From Thalassorhabdus alkalitolerans (GTDB taxonomy: Bacteria > Bacillota > Bacilli > Bacillales > Marinococcaceae), in assembly GCF_042656585.1 (NCBI RefSeq), contig NZ_JBHSPG010000002.1: a stretch of 55,035 nucleotides of DNA; one strand, written 5' to 3'. Below the pieces are notes generated by a model. That model was given only the letters and a program-made list of their open reading frames with translations. It ran no database searches and had not been told where the DNA came from. The position numbers and the translations under genes were made by a program. This document shows, piece after piece, positions 49,242-55,035 of the stretch (position 1 is the stretch's first letter; every line of letters begins with the position of its first letter).

Positions 49242-51698
49242 TTATGCGTTAGCTTCTGACTCTGACTTGGTCACCACGATAAACTCTCCATCTTGTACAT
49301 CAATGATGGCTTTTCCGCCTTTTTCAATATTTCCTCGAAGTACTTCTTCAGATAAACGATCTTCCACTTGCTTTTGAAGCGCCCGGCGAAGGGGACGTGC
49401 TCCATATTCCGGGTCGTACCCTTCATCTGAAATTTTGTCTTTTGCCGCATCTGTTAATTCAAAGCTGATCCCGTATTCCGCCAGTCGTTTTCTAAGCTGT
49501 TCCGCCATCAGGACAACAATTTCCTTGATGTGTTTCTTTTCCAGGCTGTGGAAGACGATAATTTCGTCGATACGGTTTAAGAACTCAGGCCGGAAAGCAT
49601 TTTTCAATTCTTTCATAACCTTATCTCTCATATCCGCATGCTCTTCATCACCAGATTGTGTGGCAAAACCTACATATTTATTTTGTTTTAAGGCGCTTGC
49701 TCCTACGTTAGAAGTCATAATAATTGCCGTATTTCTAAAGTCCACTCTTCTTCCTTTAGAATCTGTCAGGAAACCGTCTTCTAATACTTGAAGAAGGATA
49801 TTGAATACTTCGGGATGAGCTTTTTCAATTTCATCCAAAAGAATGACAGAATATGGTTTACGGCGAACCTTCTCAGTAAGCTGTCCTCCTTCTTCATATC
49901 CTACATATCCTGGTGGTGAACCAACAAGCCGGCTTGTTGAATGCTTCTCCATATACTCAGACATGTCGATTCGAGTAACTGAGTCTTCATCGCCAAACAA
50001 AGTCTCAGCTACAGCACGAGCTAGTTCCGTTTTCCCTACCCCTGTTGGTCCTAAGAAAATAAATGAACCAATCGGACGCTTTGGATCCTTTAAGCCAGCA
50101 CGAGCTCTACGCACGGCCTTGGAAATCGCTTTAACAGCTTCCTCCTGACCAATCACACGATTATGAAGGATTTCCTCCATACGAAGGAGACGCTCTGTTT
50201 CTTCTTCAGCAAGCTTGGAAACAGGTATACCTGTCCAGCTGGCCACTACCTGGGCAATATCTTCTGTTGTAACCTCTGTATTTTCTTGTCCTTGCTTTTC
50301 TTTCCACTCGTCTTTCATTTGCTCAAGCTCTTCACGAAGATGCTGTTCACTGTCTCTTAAAGAAGCAGCTTTTTCAAATTCCTGGCTCTGCACCGCTGCA
50401 TCTTTTTCCTTGCGGGTTTCTTCCAGCTTCTGTTCGAGCTCTTTTAAGTTAGGAGGGGCTGTATAAGAGCGCAAACGAACTTTCGACCCTGCTTCATCAA
50501 TAAGGTCAATAGCTTTATCTGGTAAAAAGCGATCTGGAATATAGCGGTCAGAAAGCTTGACAGCTTCTTTTATCGCTTCATCAGTAATTGTTACCCGGTG
50601 ATGAGCTTCATAGCGGTCTCGAAGGCCGATTAAAATCTGGGTAGACTCTTCCAATGTTGGCTCATCAACCTGGATTGGCTGGAATCTCCGCTCAAGAGCA
50701 GCATCCTTTTCAATGTATTTACGGTACTCATCCAACGTAGTGGCTCCGATACATTGAAGCTCTCCACGAGCAAGAGAAGGTTTAAGAATATTCGAGGCAT
50801 CAATCGCTCCTTCTGCTCCCCCGGCACCAATCAGGGTATGGAGCTCATCAATAAACAAGATAATGTTGTTTGCCTGACGAATTTCTTCCATCACCTTTTT
50901 TAAACGGTCTTCAAACTCCCCGCGGTATTTAGTACCGGCAACTACCGTACCCATATCAAGGGTCATGACTCGTTTGTTACGAAGAATTTCTGGAACCTCG
51001 TTAGAGATAATAGCCTGGGCAAGCCCTTCAGCTATCGCTGTCTTCCCTACTCCAGGCTCACCAATAAGGACAGGGTTGTTCTTCGTCCGTCGGCTTAATA
51101 CCTGGATCACTCTTTCAATTTCTTTACTGCGTCCGATAACCGGATCTAACCCTTCTTCTTTCGCTACCGCAGTCAAATCTCTTGCCAGACTGTCCAGGGT
51201 AGGTGTATTCGCATTAGCAGAGCTTGCGCCGGACGGCTGCTGGTGGCTGCTGCTTGATGCTTCGTTGCTTCCAAGCAATTGAAGCACCTGCTGTCTCGCT
51301 TTGTTCAAGCTGACACCTAAATTATTTAACACCCGTGCAGCTACACCTTCTCCTTCACGAATAAGACCAAGCAAGATATGCTCTGTTCCTACATAGGAAT
51401 GACCAAGCTTTCTTGCTTCATCCATGGAAAGCTCGATGACTTTTTTTGCACGTGGAGTGTAATGAATGGTTTTTGACCCTTCTTGCCCAGTGCCTATTAA
51501 AGCTTCCACTTCTTTTTGGATTTGCTCTGAGCCAAGGTTTAGGGCTTGCAGGGCTTTTGCTGCAATTCCTTCTCCTTCGCGGCATAAACCAAGCAGAATA
51601 TGCTCTGTTCCAATATTATTGTGTCCAAGTCGGATAGCTTCTTCTTGTGCAAGTGCAAGTACTTTTTGAGCGCGTTCTGTAAATCGTCCAAACATCAT
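49242..51698 (-). CDS. clpC: ATP-dependent Clp protease ATP-binding subunit ClpC
   Basis: Hsp100 unfoldase that partners ClpP and recognises arginine-phosphorylated proteins. The 818-residue protein has the double Clp_N repeat (about 1-145), a Ser/Ala/Asn-rich linker, AAA1 (GEPGVGKTA), the M-domain with a UVR-like coiled coil that binds McsB/MecA, and AAA2 (GPTGVGKTE). The ClpP-docking VGF loop is in KYVGFATQ. It is the last gene of the ctsR operon and is controlled by CtsR. Confidence 0.98.
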   Translation of the reverse strand: MMFGRFTERAQKVLALAQEEAIRLGHNNIGTEHILLGLCREGEGIAAKALQALNLGSEQIQKEVEALIGTGQEGSKTIHYTPRAKKVIELSMDEARKLGHSYVGTEHILLGLIREGEGVAARVLNNLGVSLNKARQQVLQLLGSNEASSSSHQQPSGASSANANTPTLDSLARDLTAVAKEEGLDPVIGRSKEIERVIQVLSRRTKNNPVLIGEPGVGKTAIAEGLAQAIISNEVPEILRNKRVMTLDMGTVVAGTKYRGEFEDRLKKVMEEIRQANNIILFIDELHTLIGAGGAEGAIDASNILKPSLARGELQCIGATTLDEYRKYIEKDAALERRFQPIQVDEPTLEESTQILIGLRDRYEAHHRVTITDEAIKEAVKLSDRYIPDRFLPDKAIDLIDEAGSKVRLRSYTAPPNLKELEQKLEETRKEKDAAVQSQEFEKAASLRDSEQHLREELEQMKDEWKEKQGQENTEVTTEDIAQVVASWTGIPVSKLAEEETERLLRMEEILHNRVIGQEEAVKAISKAVRRARAGLKDPKRPIGSFIFLGPTGVGKTELARAVAETLFGDEDSVTRIDMSEYMEKHSTSRLVGSPPGYVGYEEGGQLTEKVRRKPYSVILLDEIEKAHPEVFNILLQVLEDGFLTDSKGRRVDFRNTAIIMTSNVGASALKQNKYVGFATQSGDEEHADMRDKVMKELKNAFRPEFLNRIDEIIVFHSLEKKHIKEIVVLMAEQLRKRLAEYGISFELTDAAKDKISDEGYDPEYGARPLRRALQKQVEDRLSEEVLRGNIEKGGKAIIDVQDGEFIVVTKSESEANA

Positions 51699-51723
51699 GA
51701 TACGGACACCTCCATTTTAAGTA

Positions 51724-52803
51724 CTAATCATTTGTTTCTTCTAATTTTAGTCGTTCACGAATCAAAGTAGCTCTGCGGATGTCCCGTTCATTGGCTGAGA
51801 GAGTCTCTCCTGCAAACTGCTGCAGGAAACCAGGCTGTGTCAGAATCATGAGTTCATTAAGAATATTACCCGTTATTCCTTCAATTAAATCCAGGTCTAT
51901 CCCTAAACGCAAATCAGACAACCGTTTTGCTGCTTCCTTGGATTCTATGATTCTGCTGTTACTAAGGATCCCGTAAGAGCGGAACACCTTATCTTCTATT
52001 TGGACCCGCGAAGATTGAAACAGTCTCTCTCTGGCTGCTCTTTCATGCTGTATGACCTGCATGACCACTCCCCTCAGGTCTTCGACTATATCCTCTTCAG
52101 ACTTTCCTAATGTCATTTGGTTTGATATTTGAAAAAGGTTACCTAAAGCTTCGCTGCCTTCTCCGTAAATTCCTCTTACGACAAGGCCGAGCTGGTTAAT
52201 AGCCGGCAATATCCTGTTTAACTGTTTAGTCATTACCAACGCAGGTAAATGCATCATTACAGAGGCTCTCATCCCTGTGCCTACATTCGTAGGGCAGCTT
52301 GTAAGATAACCCCTTTTTTCATCAAATGCATAGGTAACCTTTTCTTCTACCCAGTCGTCCAATCCTCCTGAAAGGACTAGACCTTCACTTAACTGAAAGC
52401 CTGGAAATAAGCATTGAAGTCGCAAATGATCTTCTTCATTAATCATAATACTAATGGATTCATCTTCACTCAGCATGACGGCTCCATGGATCGAGCTTTC
52501 CGCTAAATGAGGGCTGATAAGATGTTTTTCAACCAGCACTTTCTTTTCATTGCTCGATAAGTCTTCCATTTTAAGAAGTTCAAGTTCACCTAAGGAACTG
52601 TACCCCTCTTTTCCAAGCTCAGAAGATAAATAGTTCAGCAGTGTTCTTGCAGAATCTTCGTTGGCGATAATAGGAAAAGGATAGTCTTCCAGGTTTCTCG
52701 CCAATCGAAGTCTCGTGCTTAATACTATATCTGCATCAGGGCCCTTTTGATTTTTCATCCAAGGACTGATGGCTTCTGAGAAAAAACGTTGAAGCGACAT
52801 CAT
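51724..52803 (-). CDS. mcsB: Protein-arginine kinase McsB
   Basis: Phosphorylates arginines on proteins, marking them for ClpCP and inactivating CtsR. The 359-residue phosphagen-kinase-like protein has the substrate/nucleotide motif STRLRLARN (29-37) and the catalytic CPTNVGTGMRASVMMHLPAL segment. The ATG overlaps the mcsA stop by 4 bases, fitting the obligate McsA-McsB complex. Confidence 0.97.
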   Translation of the reverse strand: MMSLQRFFSEAISPWMKNQKGPDADIVLSTRLRLARNLEDYPFPIIANEDSARTLLNYLSSELGKEGYSSLGELELLKMEDLSSNEKKVLVEKHLISPHLAESSIHGAVMLSEDESISIMINEEDHLRLQCLFPGFQLSEGLVLSGGLDDWVEEKVTYAFDEKRGYLTSCPTNVGTGMRASVMMHLPALVMTKQLNRILPAINQLGLVVRGIYGEGSEALGNLFQISNQMTLGKSEEDIVEDLRGVVMQVIQHERAARERLFQSSRVQIEDKVFRSYGILSNSRIIESKEAAKRLSDLRLGIDLDLIEGITGNILNELMILTQPGFLQQFAGETLSANERDIRRATLIRERLKLEETND

Positions 52804-53342
52804 TCCCCCTCCCCTTTATCTTGAATGCTTTTTTCAAGTTCCCGTATTTTATCCCGGATCTCTGCTGCTTCTTCAAACTCCTCGCTAGCTATATACTGGC
52901 GCATCTTTTCTCTCAGATCATCTATTTGCCTGCTGAGTTTTAAGCGCCCGCCGATGCGTTTAGGAACCTTCCCTGAATGCAAATGATTGCCACTGTGCAC
53001 TCTTTTAAAGATGGGGTCAAGCTTTTTATCAAACGCCTGGTAACAGTAGGAACAACCAAACCTTCCTTTTTTGGCAAAGGTTTCATAATTCATGCCGCAC
53101 TTATTACAAACCAGCTGTCTTGGACGCCGGGTTTGAGTGGATGAACTTGAAGACTTAGGAGGCTCAAAATTCAGCAGACCCGATAACAGGTCCTGAATAG
53201 AGTAATTCGGTACATACATTGATTCTCCTTTTTCTTTTGCACACTGGTCACAGAGATGAACCTCGGTTTTTTTTCCATTTATAATATTCGTAAAGTGAAG
53301 TGAGGCTGTTCTTTCCTGGCATTCCTGACAGAGCATATCCAT
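52800..53342 (-). CDS. mcsA: McsA, activator of protein-arginine kinase McsB
   Basis: Zinc-binding partner needed for McsB activity. The 180-residue protein has four CxxC motifs (C5/C8, C31/C34, C79/C82, C97/C100) forming two zinc sites, a serine-rich linker (64-68), and a C-terminal UVR domain (EEFEEAAEIRDKIRELEKSI). It lies 22 bases after ctsR and overlaps mcsB. Confidence 0.96.
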   Translation of the reverse strand: MDMLCQECQERTASLHFTNIINGKKTEVHLCDQCAKEKGESMYVPNYSIQDLLSGLLNFEPPKSSSSSTQTRRPRQLVCNKCGMNYETFAKKGRFGCSYCYQAFDKKLDPIFKRVHSGNHLHSGKVPKRIGGRLKLSRQIDDLREKMRQYIASEEFEEAAEIRDKIRELEKSIQDKGEGE

Positions 53343-53364
53343 TCCTCCTCCCCGTTTTGGCGCC

Positions 53365-53832
53365 TTACTCTCTATATTTCAAGCTTTTCAGCATAGCCTT
53401 TAAAATATTTGCCCGCAAAAGGTCGCGCTGGACCGACTGGGATAATGCCAGCACCTCACGCTGTAAGGCTGATATCATTAAGTTAGCCTCTCGTTTTGTG
53501 ATAACTTCTTCCTCGTACAAACGCTTCACTATACTTTCGGCAGATCCCTGGTCAATTCCTTTTCCGATCAAATCAATAATTTGGTCGCACAGTTCAGCAT
53601 GGTCGGCAGGCTTCACTTTAATGATCCGGATATATCCGCCGCCTCCGCGTTTGCTTTCGACAATATAGCCTTTTTCCACAGTAAAGCGAGTCCCGATGAC
53701 GTAATTAATCTGGGAAGGCACGCAGTCAAATCGCTTTGCTAATTCACTTCTTTTAATTTCAATTAGATCCTGGTCACTTTGGGTGAGGACAGCTTTTAAA
53801 TACTGTTCAATTATGTCTGATATATTCCGCAT
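53365..53832 (-). CDS. ctsR: Transcriptional repressor CtsR
   Basis: Heat-sensing repressor of class III stress genes (clpC, clpP, clpE). The 155-residue protein has an N-terminal winged helix-turn-helix (about 22-72) with the glycine-rich thermosensor loop KRGGGGYIRI (glycines 63-66, DNA-contact R62) and a C-terminal four-helix dimerisation domain. Its operator overlaps its own leader (see regulatory site), so it is autoregulated. A GGGAGG site precedes the ATG. Confidence 0.97.
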   Translation of the reverse strand: MRNISDIIEQYLKAVLTQSDQDLIEIKRSELAKRFDCVPSQINYVIGTRFTVEKGYIVESKRGGGGYIRIIKVKPADHAELCDQIIDLIGKGIDQGSAESIVKRLYEEEVITKREANLMISALQREVLALSQSVQRDLLRANILKAMLKSLKYRE

Positions 53833-53862
53833 CCCAGTGACCTCCCTTCTCCCTGGCTCGAT

Positions 53863-53885
53863 ATTGACCTTGACTATATTTGACT
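53863..53885 (-). promoter_or_regulatory. CtsR operator
   Basis: The minus strand carries AGTCAAA-TAT-AGTCAAG, a near-perfect match to the CtsR direct heptad repeat (RGTCAAA-NAN-RGTCAAA), at 53869-53885. A third, overlapping heptad GGTCAAT follows at 53863-53869. It lies just downstream of the -10 box, so bound CtsR would block transcription. Confidence 0.88.
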
Positions 53886-53888
53886 ATA

Positions 53889-53917
53889 AATATAGTACAA
53901 ATAATTTGAAAATGCAA
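53889..53917 (-). promoter_or_regulatory. Sigma-A promoter of ctsR-mcsA-mcsB-clpC
   Basis: TTGCAT (53912-53917), 17-base spacer, TATATT (53889-53894) on the minus strand. The -35 is weak and the -10 good. No sigma-B promoter was recognised, although the B. subtilis operon has one. Confidence 0.6.
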
Positions 53918-53962
53918 GTAGAACCCCTCTTTATTATGCCCAAAAAAGGAGCTCTTTCATTC

Positions 53963-54670
53963 TCATGCTTTTTCTATTCTTAGTTCATGTATGCCATCAC
54001 ATTCTTGAATTGCTTCGTAAACATGAGCTTGATGAACCTCTTTTTTTCGTTCTATTTCAATTTTATACGCCAATAAGGCTGTTTCGTCTCCTGTCACCTC
54101 TTCCATGTTTATTTTGTTTATCTCAACGTCCAGCACTTCTAAAGAATAAATGACTTGCGACAGCTTGTTTTCCTTTCGGTTTGCCTGCAGATATATAACT
54201 TCAAATTGTGAAGGCTTCTTAAAAAAACGATCTACTTTTGAAAGGTAACGCAGGCTGATAATGACAATACCTGTGGTTAGTAACGCAGCAAAATACATTC
54301 CTGAGCCTGCGGCCAAACCTATTCCTGCGACCACCCAAATGGAAGCAGCCGTTGTTAATCCCCTGACTGATGCACCTTGGACAATAATTGTGCCCGCTCC
54401 AAGAAACCCTATTCCGCTTATGACATAAGAAGCCAAACGGGAAGGGTCAAAAGTAACCAGTTCAGGATTTTCTTCCATATATGGCTGAAATCCAAATAAC
54501 GCCAATAACATAACAAGAGCAGAGCCTACTCCTACTAAAAGGTGAGTCCGAAAGCCTGCATTTCTATGTTTTTGCTCTCTTTCCAGCCCTACTAAACCAG
54601 CGAGACTTGCAGCAAATAATAAGCGCAAGCTCATCACAACATAATCATTATTGAGCCATTCAGCTTCCAT
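53963..54670 (-). CDS. MgtC/SapB family membrane protein
   Basis: A 235-residue protein with an N-terminal membrane domain of about four to five helices. It contains the family motifs GLEREQKHRNAGFRTHLLVG, ISGIGFLGAGTII and VRGLTTAASIWVVAGIGLAA; a C-terminal ACT-like soluble domain covers about 155-235. MgtC proteins affect growth in low magnesium and inhibit F-type ATP synthase in some pathogens; the function of Bacillaceae members is unclear. It starts at ATG 54670 after GAGGGGGT. Its place between an rRNA operon and ctsR is not the usual arrangement I know from B. subtilis. Confidence 0.92.
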   Translation of the reverse strand: MEAEWLNNDYVVMSLRLLFAASLAGLVGLEREQKHRNAGFRTHLLVGVGSALVMLLALFGFQPYMEENPELVTFDPSRLASYVISGIGFLGAGTIIVQGASVRGLTTAASIWVVAGIGLAAGSGMYFAALLTTGIVIISLRYLSKVDRFFKKPSQFEVIYLQANRKENKLSQVIYSLEVLDVEINKINMEEVTGDETALLAYKIEIERKKEVHQAHVYEAIQECDGIHELRIEKA

Positions 54671-54922
54671 CTACACCCTACCCCCTCTTTGCAAAAGCAC
54701 ACCAAACCTATTTCTCTTTGTATTTGTCTTTAAACCTATTTTCAGGTTCTTTCATATTTTCCTCTTTGCTTTACGTAACTCCTTCATCTTTCACTTTGTA
54801 ATTAGTTCCCAACTCTCGAAAAGAAGATAATTTTGATTATCTACTCTATGGGAGACAAGGAAGAGAAATGCATGTAAACTCGAAAGGAGATACCAACAAT
54901 TCATCCCCAGACAAAAGAACGC
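54671..54922 (-). other. Gap between rRNA terminator and mgtC-like gene
   Basis: About 250 bases without a gene on either strand. On the minus strand they hold a small AACCT/AGGTT hairpin near 54737-54747 in an AT-rich leader. I could not assign a convincing promoter, and the leader is too short and unlike an M-box magnesium riboswitch. Confidence 0.4.
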
Positions 54923-54953
54923 AAAAAAAAGCACCCATGTTGTGGGTGCTTTT
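54923..54953 (-). terminator. rRNA operon terminator
   Basis: Minus-strand hairpin AGCACCCA-CAACA-TGGGTGCT followed by eight T, a few bases past the 3' end of the 5S rRNA. Confidence 0.9.
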
Positions 54954-54959
54954 AGAGTT

Positions 54960-55035
54960 TGCCTGGCAGCGTCCTACTTTCACAGGGAGTTGCCCCCCAA
55001 TTATCATCGGCGCTGAAGAGCTTAACTTCCGTGTT
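54960..55035 (-). rRNA. rrf: 5S ribosomal RNA, 3' part (truncated by window edge)
   Basis: On the minus strand the sequence contains the conserved 5S elements AACACGGAAGTTAAGCTCTT, GCGCCGATGATA and GTAGGACGCTGCCAGGC, the last forming the 3' strand of helix I. About 76 of ~116 nt are in the window; the 5' part lies beyond the edge. It marks the end of an rRNA operon co-oriented with all the genes here. The exact 3' end is uncertain by a few bases. Confidence 0.95.

Noticed and set aside
54660..54720. Sigma-B type promoter before the MgtC-like gene (GTTT and GGGGTA elements)
   Set aside because: The GGGGTA element overlaps the ribosome-binding site, so a transcript from it would start at or inside the start codon.
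54700..54860. Possible magnesium riboswitch (M-box) in front of the MgtC-like gene
   Set aside because: Only a 5-bp hairpin is present; the conserved multi-helix M-box core and a terminator are missing.
1..55035. Novel multi-gene system, prophage, insertion sequence, CRISPR array or tRNA genes
   Set aside because: Every long credible frame belongs to a known housekeeping family in conserved Bacillaceae order; no transposase, integrase, direct-repeat array or tRNA cloverleaf was seen. No support for an undescribed gene system in this window.

Overview
This window is a 55 kb stretch of a low-GC Gram-positive (Firmicutes, Bacillaceae) chromosome. Gene content and order match the Bacillus subtilis region running from ctsR through the rif, str, S10, spc and alpha clusters to rplM-rpsI. 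Acidic, salt-tolerant-looking proteins (EF-Tu, RpoB, L7/L12) suggest a halotolerant genus such as Halobacillus, Thalassobacillus, Pontibacillus or Virgibacillus; the genus is a guess, the family is secure. All 60 protein genes and the 5S rRNA lie on the minus strand, as expected for a leading-strand block near the origin. Transcription therefore runs from high to low coordinates.

Layout in transcription order: the 3' part of a 5S rRNA with its terminator (54.9-55.0 kb); an MgtC/SapB membrane protein (54.0-54.7); the class III heat-shock operon ctsR-mcsA-mcsB-clpC behind a CtsR operator (49.2-53.9); radA and disA (46.5-49.1); the membrane PIN-TRAM nuclease yacL (45.2-46.3); ispD-ispF for isoprenoids and gltX (42.3-45.0); a cysteine T-box followed by cysE-cysS-mrnC-rlmB-rae1 (38.2-42.3); sigH (37.4-38.1); rpmG, secE, nusG (36.1-37.2); rplK-rplA and rplJ-rplL with their leaders (33.5-35.9); ybxB, rpoB, rpoC (24.9-33.3); rplGA-rpsL-rpsG-fusA-tuf (20.1-24.9); the S10-spc-alpha superoperon from rpsJ to rplQ, including secY, adk, map and infA (4.6-19.9); ecfA1-ecfA2-ecfT-truA (1.1-4.4); and rplM-rpsI (0-0.9).

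Functionally this is the core of gene expression: 32 ribosomal or ribosome-like proteins, three RNA polymerase subunits, IF-1, EF-G, EF-Tu, NusG, the SecYE translocon, two aminoacyl-tRNA synthetases, rRNA/tRNA modification and 23S processing enzymes, and the sporulation/competence sigma factor. The interest lies in the gaps between genes. They hold recognisable sigma-A promoters, intrinsic terminators, a Cys T-box, an L10 leader, a likely L13 leader, a likely L1 operator in rplK-rplA, and several strong hairpins with no assigned role (rpsK-rpoA, rpoB-rpoC, fusA-tuf, rpsJ leader, nusG start). A pair of GGTGCC palindromes at the truA 3' end looks like a small mobile or REP-type element. I found no defence system, prophage, insertion sequence, CRISPR array or novel multi-gene system in this window.
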